Shown piece by piece: positions 1 to 10,322 of a stretch of 64,000 nucleotides of DNA. This stretch comes from Cristatella mucedo. Its lineage: Eukaryota; Bryozoa; Phylactolaemata; Cristatellidae. Position 1 is the first letter of the stretch. Every line of letters begins with the position of its first letter. The stretch covers positions 4,060,001 through 4,124,000 of the forward strand of contig WPIO01000029.1 of assembly GCA_009760855.2 (NCBI GenBank), in the 5' to 3' direction. Below the pieces are notes generated by a model that was not told the origin of the DNA, ran no database searches, and saw only the letters and a list, made by a program, of their open reading frames with translations. Position numbers and translations under genes: made by a program.

Positions 1-1037
1 GCCGAACTATATACTGCTGGACAAGGCTTTAACTAAGCAGGAAACGGAGGAGAGTGAGCGTAGCAAATAGCTATACGACTTCCAGTCGTGAAAGCCGTAC
101 CCTCATCAACTAACTAGTCGACTATGGAATCTATTTTCGATGGGGGAAGGGACGCTGTGAGCGCCTGTGGCTTCTGCTGCTGTAATTAACTAAGAGCTTT
201 GACAATAACGTACAAGGCCCACCTGAGACCAATATTTAAGCCATTGACGCAGCACAGCGTCAGGCGACTAATGCATGTTATACTTCTTGTCGTCAACCAC
301 GATTCACCGAGCTCTCGTAGAATTACGCGTTGACAGTAAGAAAGGAAGAGTCTCGGTTACCTCTCACGTTCGCCCGCCGTGTCTTCGTGAGACTCCCAAA
401 AGAAAAGCCGCCGCCTGAGCACCGTTATGCAACGTAGACACGATTCACTGGCTCAGTCGCATTTCACTTTGAGACCGCACACGGAAGTATGCACTTTGTT
501 TTACGCTGGTTCTTTGTAAAATGGAGCTCAGATGTGATCTCATGCAATAAATGAATATGTACACGCATGAGCTGTAAAAATGAGCTTTTAAGTGGCAAAT
601 ACCTTCGATTATGAGAATTGGTCTCTTTGAAAAACTCTAATTCGAAATGAGTGCCAAACTGAGCAAGCACTATTAAGTTCATGACGAAGCGGAAGTAATG
701 GTCATAAAAAATTTTGTGTGTACACTTTTTCCTCAGAAATACTTCTTCTAAAACAAGGATTTTTTTGTCAATTTTTCCCTTCGTCCGACTAATAGTCAAA
801 TAGCAGAATTTTAAAAATATCTCCAAACTTCGAACAGAAGTTCCTCAAAACCTTTTCTACTAATTCAACTACAGACGCGTGTTTTATTTTGGCAGGGTTG
901 CATGCTATCGGAGCTTCAAACACGGCAAGGTTTATGTAGACATTGTTTTCAGCCTTCTTTACTGGAACAATTGTGCACATTGGTGACTCCACAAAGCCCC
1001 CTCCGAGTAGTGCAATTGTGGAATCACATCCTGAGAC
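1..1037. other. No recognisable gene
   Basis: I see only short open frames without splice or codon support here, apart from the LTR fragment listed separately. The 3' boundary is set where similarity to the sequence at 43.8 kb begins. Confidence 0.4.
338..410 (+). repeat. Fragment of the Ty3 LTR family (3' part)
   Basis: The stretch around GAAGAGTCTCGGTTAC and CACGTTCGCCCGCC matches the 3' third of the LTR seen complete at 49,081-49,402 and, on the minus strand, at 21,823-22,191. Only the R/U5-like part is kept. The conserved inverted end is not clear, so this is a truncated relic. Confidence 0.45.
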
Positions 1038-1800
1038 CTTCCTTAAAAAGTGTTTCGAGGATTCTGCATGCAAGGCGGCAATCTAAATTAGGTCTAGTAA
1101 AACGATTTCTTCTTCTGAAGAACCTATCCTATCATCACTGTGGTCTTCACTGGCATACCAAAGCAACCCTGCCGCAAGAGAAATTGTTAATGCTTCTTTG
1201 GAAAAAGGAGCTCTACCAAAGTAGTTCAAATTAGTAATCGGTAGACCCACTAAAAAAGCCGGATTTGATGCACAGGTTTGCGAAAATTGTCGCCAAGTTT
1301 TCCTTCTTCCATTCTTGTCAAATAATCATGAAAAGAATTTGAGCTAAGCAGCTGGTTGATCATAGTGAGAAGAATGAAATTTCAGAAACATTTTAATCAG
1401 GGTTCAAGAGGCAGCACTTTACAGAAACTGCTCTCCTCCGCACTAACAATGACATTTTCGTGGCAACGATTACGGAAATGTCACTACCCTAGTTCTGCCA
1501 GATCTTTCAGCTGCCTTCGTTTGACCACGCATGTCCTTTGCTAAAAGATGGCTGCCGGTTCATCGACAGATACAGAGCAAAGTTCCTACACTGACCCACA
1601 AAGAAAACCACGGCTAGGCTCCTCCATATCTAGCTGAACTGCTGCACTAGAACGGCGTCTTCGTGCCCTTTAGACCTGCATCAACAATTAATTTACGTGT
1701 TCTATTCCTCTGTATATACACCCTTTACGACCGAAGCTTTATCTCGGTCGGTCCTAGACAGTGGAATTCTCTCCCACAATGGTTTTGCCACGACATCTAC
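1038..1800 (+). mobile_element. LINE remnant (second LINE family), internally deleted
   Basis: This stretch is collinear with 43,813-45,080 plus 49,890-49,965 and is therefore the block A copy of the same LINE relic. Relative to that copy, about 0.7 kb of the reverse transcriptase region is missing between the pieces near 1,520. It keeps the uninterrupted target (around 1,590-1,600) into which the Ty3 element inserted in the other copy. Frames after the RT region resemble LINE C-terminal sequence but are broken. Identification rests on the better preserved partner at 44.1-45.0 kb. Confidence 0.5.
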
Positions 1801-2015
1801 TCTCCTGCTGCCAACTAAGGCTCATCCTTTTTCAGTGGTCCTGAGCTGCTAATTCCATGCTTTAACTCTCTAAGCTGCTCTCCTGACTCTGACGTGCTTC
1901 CTACTTTCTCTTTGCTGAGTTGAGAAAAGTCTTTGGCTATCGAATGCACACCGAAAGCTACTTGGTCTGTGAGTGTGATATGCAAAACTCTCGTGCATAA
2001 CACCAATATAGTATT
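1795..2015 (+). repeat. Dispersed repeat R1, copy 1
   Basis: One of four copies (also about 5,575-5,810, 52,870-53,105 and 56,036-56,227) that start near ACTCTCCTGCTGCC and run through GGTCCTGAGCTGC and CTGTTGG..ACCGAA. No coding capacity or terminal structure is apparent. Two copies are partners in the segmental duplication; the others are dispersed. Confidence 0.6.
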
Positions 2016-4329
2016 CATCGATTTGAGGAGTTACAGACGGAGGTACATCACATTACATGTTACATTATAAGCGACCATGTATCTAGTATGAGCTGCAACT
2101 GATTTTATTTCAGTAGGCTCTGTAGATCGGCACTTTGCACTAGTAGTTGCCAACAGGGTTAAAGTAAAGCCTTAGCTACCTATTACAATTATCTGTAAAG
2201 TAGTAGTTTTGCTAAATTTTTAATAATGCTAAGAAAAGTGCTTAAATAAGTTTAGCTCCATTCAACTGCCTATTCTTACGGAGAACCACCCCATATATTC
2301 GAGAAATATTGCGGTTAGCTTGCACACAGCTGGTAGTCCACGTTTAAAGACATGGCAACAGATAATCTTCCAAAATCCCAGTAAGAAATGGGCCTATCGG
2401 CAGCTGAGCTATCGAATCAATAGCTTACAAACCTCTAGCTAAATAAAAGTGGCAGTTTTCTTTAAAAGTAACGCTGAAGTTTCCAATTTTATATAGTTAA
2501 TTTGTGTAGCACCCTCAGAGAATTCGATCTCTATTTTGGTGCTTCACATATGCCACGACAGCCTAGCCCACGACCTTGGCCAGACCTTGGTCGAGGCGAG
2601 CAAGTAAATTACTTGGTCAAACAAATGTTGACACCAAATTCTAATAAACTTGATTCACTATCAGTATTAAAATGCAGGTCCCATCAATGTTTGTAGCACA
2701 AGGGCTATCAATTAGGCGTTTTTATCAGCAAGGTAAAGCAGCTGATCTCAAAAGCCAGACTTGAGTTTAAAAATGAAATTAGACTGGTGGGAAAATTGTA
2801 GGTCCTCTAACAAAAGACCGTGTAATTGTGAATAACCTAACGGCAGGTGCAACGCGGATTGCGGCGGAATGTTAACTCACGTTCTTTTTTCTGACGTTGG
2901 AAATATGTAGAATATCGCTAACAAGAGCTTTTCTTCAAATCAAAGGGTTTGCGTTGTTGGCAGTGGAGAAATTAACCTGAGCCAGGCGATGTGTGAAAAG
3001 CCAGGCTTGAAATAAAGGAGGAAGAGCATCATAATGCAAAAATAGCAGACGATTTGTTCATTTATTTATGTTATAAAATATAAAAGATTGCTTCTGCTTC
3101 ATTAATCAGGACACTTTACATTTGCCATAAACCGTTTGAAACTGGAATTTGTTTGCATAAGCAGAGAGGTACTGCAACAAAAATGAGCTATACATAAAGC
3201 CACACCCCGTTGCAAGGCCATCTGAAAATATTAATAAGGATCTAATGTCTGTATGCAGTTGATTAATTTCCAGCGATTTAAACGCTTCTTGGATCATAAA
3301 ACGTAAAACTCGTCGGTAAACACTTTACTGCATTAACTTGGTTTCTTTTGAGGTAATTCTTGAAATAGAAACTGTCAAATCCCTACACCATTAAGTTTTC
3401 AACTGGTCTTAATCATGCTGCGTACTTTAATTATATATGAAATGTGATTAAATGAAAGATTAGCTCAATTTCTGGAAAATTAGTAACCTGTAACTTACTG
3501 CTCGCATAAGCCGAATTGCGAAATTTGCGTATACGTTTAAAGGAAGTATAGAATAAAATGGTTGAAGCAGAATAGGATAACAACTTATAGACAGAGCACA
3601 CAAAGTGTGGTCTCGGCTGGATCAGCTTTGAAGCATCTAGTAGCTAAGTGGTAGATCAGATGGATATGGTGATAGATTAGGTTCTACATAAAGCACTGTA
3701 TGCACCATTTGGCTAGCCCTCCATGGACTCAGTATCGTGTCTAAAAAGAGAATTATGTATTCATTAGGTTTAAACCGTATGCAGTGGACACTCGCTTAAA
3801 GACGAGCATGAATGGTTCAGCCAGGGTGCTCTTAGGTATCCATGGCTCGTACAACGCATCTCATACGATATTTATCCGTCTTTGATATGTGTTATTTGTT
3901 GTTTCTTCACTCTAAATAAGCTTAGATAATGCTCATATGGGGCACCATGTGGCGTGTAAATAAACCGAAACAATTAAATAGGAAAATGGCACCAGTTTTC
4001 CTTACTTATACCGTAACTCGAAGTGTCGAATCAGAACAATAGCAGTATTTATCTCTGGTTTGTGCTTGATTAAAGGGCTCTGATGTAGATGACTTGGGCT
4101 AGGACACTATTAGAGTCTAACAGTCATAATAATATCACCGGTGTTACCCTTAGTTAAGCCCTGTCTATCAGCACAATGATTGCATTAATTCTTCCTTGGA
4201 ACTCCTGAAAGGCTTTCTTGATTGCTGGCGCGTTGTAAAATAATTTGCACCCCTTAGTGTGGCAGTGCTGCTCTACATTTCAATTCGGCGTACTTTTTGG
4301 TAGATATAGGGACCAGTATCCGTCGCCAT

Positions 4330-4446
4330 GTTATTCTATTCTATTGCGTATCACTTTGCAGCAAATGTAAAGCGCCTAGAAAGAGATTAAGTTCTCTGAG
4401 GGCGCTTTATCAAGTGCAATATTATTATTATTATTATTATTATTAA
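4330..4446 (+). mobile_element. LINE 3' end with (TTA)n tail
   Basis: A short 5'-truncated copy of the window's main LINE family: the conserved 3' terminal segment and an (ATT)n tail. The last 34 bases before the tail (4,372-4,405) can fold as a hairpin (GCGCC/GGCGC outside, AGAGA/TCTCT inside). The partner block at about 51,737 lacks it, giving an empty site and showing it inserted after the duplication. Confidence 0.8.
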
Positions 4447-4929
4447 GAATTGAGTGAAGGAAACCTTCAATTAACCGACGATGTGGCATTACGAAATGCG
4501 AACTCGCACAGAAAAGTTTACTCTTTTCGATGCAAGTGTTGTATCTGATTAAGATGATTTTTGATTCGATTTAATTATCAAAGACATCATGATTGCTGCT
4601 GGTGTACCTAGGATAGTGATTTTGGTAATACCGAAATGACCGACTCACCCACCGACTTCCCATTGGAAATTTCACTGCAGGATCGTTGTTTTCAAATCTT
4701 CGTTATAGGGCCCTACAAGAAAATAATCTGTATTAAAGTGATTTGAGATCACTCATAGCCTGAGCAAAGCATATTAGTAGAACGACCTATTGCCCTGGCT
4801 ATAAAATTCATATCCCTCTTGCCCTTAGTCACAGCCTGCAGTTTCATTTTGAACGAAGCACAAGCTAGGGCAGTGAACTCGGTCATAAAAAAGGCTCGTT
4901 AGACGAGCATGCTTTTCAGCCGTTACGGC

Positions 4930-5045
4930 CTGGTAAATATTGCGGTTGCTTTTAAGTTACTCGGTCCCGAGGTCGTGGGTTCAATTCCTGCTGTGGGCGA
5001 TCCTTTATTGCCACTGCAAGCAATGGAGATTACGTTATGAGCTCT
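4930..5045 (+). repeat. tRNA-derived SINE-like element
   Basis: Contains a B-box-like GGGTTCAATTCC followed by GGGCGATCCTTTATTGCC, shared with 13,846-13,996 (+), 13,365-13,525 (-) and the duplication partner at 52,225-52,335. The A box is weak. Family assignment is by the B box and dispersion only. Confidence 0.5.
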
Positions 5046-5574
5046 TTTAACGTTATACTAAGGAAGCTGGTAAGTCAGCTGCAATTTCTTTAGTGTAACT
5101 GCTGTCATAATATTAGGCGAAATAAGTACTCCTGGCTACCTTAAGATAGAGAACGCCATCAATGGGGGTTCTGCGTCTTTATGAATCATCTGAATGCCTT
5201 TCCATAAGGCGTACCCAAATTGAACCTACCAATGTGTTAGTTTTGGTGTAGCTTCGGATCCCAATATCATGTGGCATTATGTAGATTTGCTAACTGTAGA
5301 CATGGACCACCTTCTTTAAGAGCTTATTGCGATAATATTGTTTTCACGTCATAGCAACTTATAATAAGAGAATTACAAAAGTTTCGTGATATTCCAAGAA
5401 TTTTCAGAGCGTCATTACATAACAATGCATGATTATTGTGTATCACTCGTGATCACTCTTTGATCTTCATATTTTGTAGGCAATATTTTCACTAATGGTT
5501 TTCGTCCTCGCAGACGAAGGAGAGAGTCTAAGTAAGCTGTGGAATCGCTAATGTGCTTGGTCAGCGCTTCCACA

Positions 5575-5810
5575 ATTGTTATACAACGACAAGTACTCTC
5601 CTGTTGCCGACTATGGCTCATCCTTTTCAGAGGTCCTGAGCTGCAAATTCCCAGCTACTCACTACCTCAACTGCCCTCTGACTTGCTTTCCACTTTCTCG
5701 TTGTTGCCTGAGACGAAGTCTGTTGGATACCGAATGCATAACGAAAGCCGCTTAGGCTCTGAGTGTGCTATACAAAACTCTCCTGAGTAACGCCCACTCA
5801 GTCTTTATTG
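5575..5810 (+). repeat. Dispersed repeat R1, copy 2
   Basis: Matches the other R1 copies through GGTCCTGAGCTGC and GACGAAGTCTGTTGGATACC. It is the duplication partner of the copy at 52,870-53,105. Confidence 0.6.
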
Positions 5811-6522
5811 CTTTGTGGAGTTACATACGAAGATACATAGGAGCTGCTAACTGACGAATTTATATAATTTTATGGCATTTCATTGCACGCGATGAAATGT
5901 CATGCAAGTACACGGTTCTTTTTGGCAAAGATTCTTTTAACTAATAGCCCATAAAAATCTGCTAGTGTGACGTGTGCACGCTTAATGTTTAAAATTTGCC
6001 TATGCTCAAATAAAAAGGTTTACTACGAAAAGCACGATGTATGGCCGCAAGCTTTAATATTCATAATATTTTATGTAAGTCACGTTCGCTCAATATGGTT
6101 GTTACCACTTATGTATTCAGGCTACAATTGTCGGGAATTTGGCTTCATTATGTTTATACTTCCACCTGAGTTGCTATTTGCTAATAAAGCAGATCCTAAA
6201 GTTATTAAGGATCTATTAGTATGCGTATTAACATCATATTGCAATTAATCACGCTTGCTTAGATAAGAATGCTGCAGGAAATATTACCCGAACATGTGTG
6301 GCAATATTTCTAGTTGTAGGCACCGGAACTCATTTACTCGTACGTCTTCGTGTCAGTGTAATAAAAGGTTTACAGCTTGTGCAGAAATCTTGAGCTAGGT
6401 TTATTTTGTCATGAACTTAAATAGCTTTTTGTCATTAAACTGCTATGAGAGCTGCCGAAAGAGCTACCTCTGTGCGGGCGAGATCGCAGCTTCGAGATGA
6501 AGGAGAGTGATACACAAGGTCT

Positions 6523-6592
<70 letters not shown>
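6523..6592 (+). repeat. (CT)n(TA)n microsatellite
   Basis: About 40 bases of CT repeats run directly into about 30 bases of TA repeats. The open frame across it is a repeat artefact. Confidence 0.95.
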
Positions 6593-6596
<4 letters not shown>

Positions 6597-7828
6597 CAAT
6601 ACATATAATAGTGAATATTTATTACATTTTTATTTTACCTGTCACGGCCCGACAGAAGCCCATTCATGGATATCGAAAAGTTGAAGGACTCTAAGTTAAG
6701 GACCATGTGTCAACAAGATTGATGGTAGAAAAGCCGCCTTTTCACTGCAGTGCTTGTAGTTGCGTTCGAATATGCCTTTATGAAACTGCTACTGCAACAG
6801 GGTTATAATAATTTAAGTCAGATATTAATCAGTCCTTCATGAATGCAGTATTTAGATGACAGATAATCATTGTGATTTCTTCTATCAGAGCATTAGTTGA
6901 GAGCCTCACCAAAAGCGAAATCATTAACTTACTTTGGAAGAAAGACCAACTTTTAAATCGATAGTTACCTTGGAAAATATTTATAAGTACATATAATAAC
7001 ACTGAATATATATATGAGCTTATAATAAATAAATCAGGTTATCTATTTGTGAATATTTGTTTACCTTTTGGACTCACCGACCAGCCGACTACTGCTCCGA
7101 AATAGCGACAGAGGTGAGGGAAACGCATTATATTTTGTAGCCAGTTCCTAATTCTGACAGTAATCGTTTTAATGCTCATTAATACTTTCAGCTACTCATA
7201 AGACTTGGCCTGGCGCGATTATTTCGTAACCACTTGGTTCTAATTCAGTGGTCAGCTCAAAGCTCCGATTACGGGCTCAGCTGCCAAGCCAACCGTCCAT
7301 AAATGCGGGTACTGCAGCACAGAGAAAAAGGCACATTCTTTCTTTATCGCTCTCTCAAATAATAAAGTTGTTAGATGGCGATTTTTGTGCTTAAAAACGA
7401 GCAGCAAGTATTTAAATTGGGATATCATGACGCAACCTTAGTCCTATGCCAAATCACATAAGTGAACCAGTTTTGACCTTTGTTCCTTCGCTACTTACTA
7501 TGAAAACGTAACTATCAAAGTTTATTTAAGTCAAGTAGTTCATTTCATCGATACGTATTTAGGAATGTAATTATTTAACAGATGGTAATAATTTATTAGA
7601 CAGCTTTGGTAAATGGTGTGGTGGGGTCATCCCTAAACAACGGCTCTGGCAGGTTCCATAACTTGCAATTCTCACTTGCCTTAGAAATTGATAATTGTGT
7701 TCAATAACTAAATTTCTACCATGATTACAAAGTGTAATTTTATACTGCAGAAAACTCATCGTGTACCCTTGTGGGTCACTAAATTTGCAAGTCTTAAACA
7801 GAGGCATGAAGTAAACTTCTAAGACGAC
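6593..7828. other. No recognisable gene
   Basis: AT-rich sequence without a conserved counterpart in block A'. I find no coding, RNA or transposon signature that I can support. Confidence 0.4.
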
Positions 7829-7966
7829 AAGTTAAGCTGCAATTATTATGCATTTGTAGAGAACAAGAAATGCGATACAGAAGGGTTTTGGAAGACTGCG
7901 GCAATAGCAGGTATTGCAAGGACAGTTTTAGATCAAAAACTATTAATCAGCATTGTTGCTAATTAA
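7829..7966 (+). CDS. Exon-like open segment, duplicated at 56,229
   Basis: Open on the plus strand from an AG (AAG/TTAAGC) to a TAA. It reads LSCNYYAFVENKKC at the start and IAGIARTVLDQKLL near the end. The duplicated copy at 56,229-56,364 keeps the frame and length, with conservative changes (CNYYAFVEDKDRN, IAGIARAVLAQKLL) and a stop at the same place. A possible donor (AGCAG/GTATTG) lies inside, so the real exon may be shorter. There is no start codon, so this would be an internal or 3' exon. I do not recognise a domain. Shared frame could also reflect low divergence rather than selection. Confidence 0.3.
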   Translation, partial: KLSCNYYAFVENKKCDTEGFWKTAAIAGIARTVLDQKLLISIVAN

Positions 7967-8417
7967 TCGTCTCGATGTGAGTATAGATAAGGCGTATGTT
8001 GTCAAATCAAAACTTGTCAGAACTGCTTTGCAGCTAATTTGTCCCCGTGCCGAAATTGTTCTCCGACATCGATATCTATATTAATGGATTAGAGGTGCAG
8101 ATTATCTAATTTATACAAATCTGAAGCTTTTTCTACTTCCCGGTGGCAGGTTGCATTTATTACGCTATGCTAAACAGAGACGCTCTTTGAATAGATTACA
8201 AAGCTCTGAAGCAATAAACAGTGACAATTGAGATTTAGATTCGTGATCTGCAAATGATACCTAGGCAAAATGTCCTAATCTGACCCAATGCATGTCCCTT
8301 CATTGACTTAAACCGTTTCGTATTAAAGCAGGCTGTATTATCGCCAATGCTGTGAAAAGTTGTCAACTTGCACAAAAATAGCTGCTTTATTGTTTACAAT
8401 AAGTGCACAGTATCTAA

Positions 8418-8580
8418 GACTGCATCAAAACTCTTTTGAAAAAGAGCTCAGGTTGTATGTTGCTATGTAGATTACGCTTCATACCGCAGTATCTTGAAAG
8501 TAGACGTTGAGCCTGAATAATTTCGCCAGCACTTAAAGGGTCTTTGCCGGCAAGAAGTTGGTTGTTTATCTTTAAGACTG
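8418..8580 (-). CDS. Minus-strand open segment conserved in the duplication
   Basis: The minus strand is open for about 53 codons and includes LLAGKDPLSAGEIIQAQ. The partner at 56,835-57,032 reads RLAGKDRLDAGEIIQAQ in the same frame, and both continue to IQPELF before a stop. Plus-strand frames here are closed. The downstream ends differ by a one-base slip. No domain is recognised and no splice sites are assigned. It may be only a shared non-coding stretch. Confidence 0.25.
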
Positions 8581-8763
8581 AGCTTGAAGCGAGAGAATGC
8601 AGAAATCTGAAACTATCGGTTAATAATTCGTTGGCTTTTGGTCCTTGTAGATATCCTAATTGCTTCTAAATGTATTTAGCTTGATCTGGTTGAAATTTAC
8701 CTTAGGTACTGCGAACTTATAATTACCATAGTAGAACTAGATTGTCAACAGCAAAAAATACAA

Positions 8764-8796
8764 GTAAATAAATAAATAAATAAATAAACAAACAAA

Positions 8797-8831
<35 letters not shown>

Positions 8832-8847
8832 ACAAATAAATAATTAA

Positions 8848-8915
<68 letters not shown>

Positions 8916-8938
8916 ATATATATATATATATATATATT
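8764..8938 (+). repeat. (TAAA)n microsatellite with TA tail
   Basis: About 150 bases of TAAA units, with some CAAA and TTAA variants, then about 20 bases of TA. The duplication partner at 57,174-57,200 has only a few units, so the array expanded here or shrank there. Confidence 0.95.
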
Positions 8939-9204
8939 ACCATGTATACTTACTCGCATAGGCAAGAAGTTTTACAGTGTCCACATTTTTTTGTCCGCCT
9001 TGGTCGACACAGTACAGTCATCAAACTCATATGCAGTCAGTGCTAGAGAGCTGCGGGGTGTGTAAATAAATCGGCAAGTGGTAGGAATAATTTTCGACCA
9101 AGTTAGTGTTATGCTAAGAAAAGATCTTTGAGAAGCGTCATTTTATGATACATTTTACTCTGATTCTACAATTTTGAGATACAATTTAATGTACTATAGG
9201 GCTT

Positions 9205-9400
9205 AAAAGTTCCTACTTACTAAACCATGCAGTGCGGTACTGCTATAGGGTTCAGACTATTGAATTCAAAAATCTTCCTTGGTAGCAATCATTGAAAAAA
9301 TCTTGATCAACTTATTCTTTCCAAAAATCTTTCGATAAACTGAAGATTGAATTAATATTATATTTGCCTGCAAAGAGAGCAGCAGCAAAGTTCCTTTTTT
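9205..9400 (+). repeat. Dispersed repeat, partner at 23,865-24,070
   Basis: Shared segments include GTTCCTACTTACTAAACCATGCA and TTCCTTGGTAG..ATCA, in the same order and direction. Nature unknown. Confidence 0.6.
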
Positions 9401-9469
9401 ACTGATTGTTTTCAAATTATCTTGTAGTTTTTAAATTGGAATAATTAAATATAACTATAATTTATTTAC

Positions 9470-9605
9470 ATGTAGCCCCAAGAGAACTTAATCTCCTCTC
9501 AAGTGCTTTACATGTGACTCTGAGCTTGAGCCTACAACCTCAGCTATACATTGGTCGGGTAGAGCATCTTAACCGCAGGACCAAACCAACTCGGCAATCA
9601 TCTTA
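9470..9605 (-). repeat. tRNA-derived SINE-like head next to a LINE-tail relic
   Basis: The minus strand reads ATTGCCGAGTTGG, a good tRNA A-box-like match, followed by GTCCTGCGGTTAAGATGC and a weaker B-box-like GTAGGCTCAAGCTC about 45 bases on. The rest resembles the conserved 3' region of the main LINE family (AGAGAACTTAATCTC). This suggests a SINE with a LINE-like 3' end. Confidence 0.35.
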
Positions 9606-9735
9606 AAAATTAAAAACAGCCGTGTATTCCCTTTACCTGAGCAGGGAGGCCAGGAGAGCAACAGCGACCTAGTGAGGGTAGGCACCGCTAGCTAAAGTAC
9701 ATAGGTATGCTACAAGTTTTCAATTAATCTTCGAA

Positions 9736-9772
<37 letters not shown>
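9736..9772 (+). repeat. (TA)n microsatellite
   Basis: About 35 bases of TA, interrupted once by TG. Confidence 0.9.
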
Positions 9773-10322
9773 ATAACATCTATAGGTATATTTGAAAAGT
9801 AAAAAATTACTGACTTCCAAGGCAAGCATCGTTACAAAGTTTATATATTCAGCCATTTCCTAGCCGAAACTGCACGGTCGAATACCGTCTACGTAGTCTC
9901 TCGAAGAGCAGTTTGAATATGCATGATCCTGCCAATCTAGTAGGATGAGGAATTATGTATGCTCAGTTCCAAACTTTACCCCTAAATTGCATGTACATTT
10001 CATAGGCACCTAGCTAGCACTTCCTGCTTATATTCCTTGGTATCGATTTGGTTCATCAATGTAAATTTTCTCATTCGCACTAGAATGCAGCTGAATGGTT
10101 CAACGAATGCATGTATCTAAAAGTTATATTGAGGTTAATTTAAACTTCTCATACACTACACGAGTCGGACTGTGACACGGTAAATAGGCATGTACCTGTA
10201 TCAAGCTCTTTAAAACGTGCATGCACACCGTGACTAGTTGGCTTACGCTTATGGTCTGTTATGCATTTTGTGCATACGCCTTCTTGCAAGTAACCGAACT
10301 CAATTTGTTATCTCATTTTCAG

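Larger units (their letters stand above)
2580..6230. repeat. Segmental duplication, block A (first part)
   Basis: Collinear with 49,965-53,310 and 54,797-55,010, with many matching stretches, for example around AATAAACTTGATTCA and CGCATCTCATACGATATTTATCC. The copies differ by point changes and by insertions private to each: a LINE tail here at 4,330-4,446 and a 1.5 kb LINE in the partner. No reliable gene is seen inside. Direction is the same in both copies. Confidence 0.85.
7829..8990. repeat. Segmental duplication, block A (second part)
   Basis: Collinear with 56,227-57,282. A third, more diverged copy of the 7,925-8,270 part is at 55,025-55,380. The partner differs mainly in the length of the TAAA microsatellite. 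Confidence 0.85.

Noticed and set aside
4950-5010. A functional tRNA gene
   Set aside because: Only a B-box-like motif is good; there is no tRNA cloverleaf, and the sequence is repeated with a common non-tRNA tail, so a SINE is likelier.
8723-8965. 80-codon minus-strand frame
   Set aside because: Translation of the TAAA repeat.
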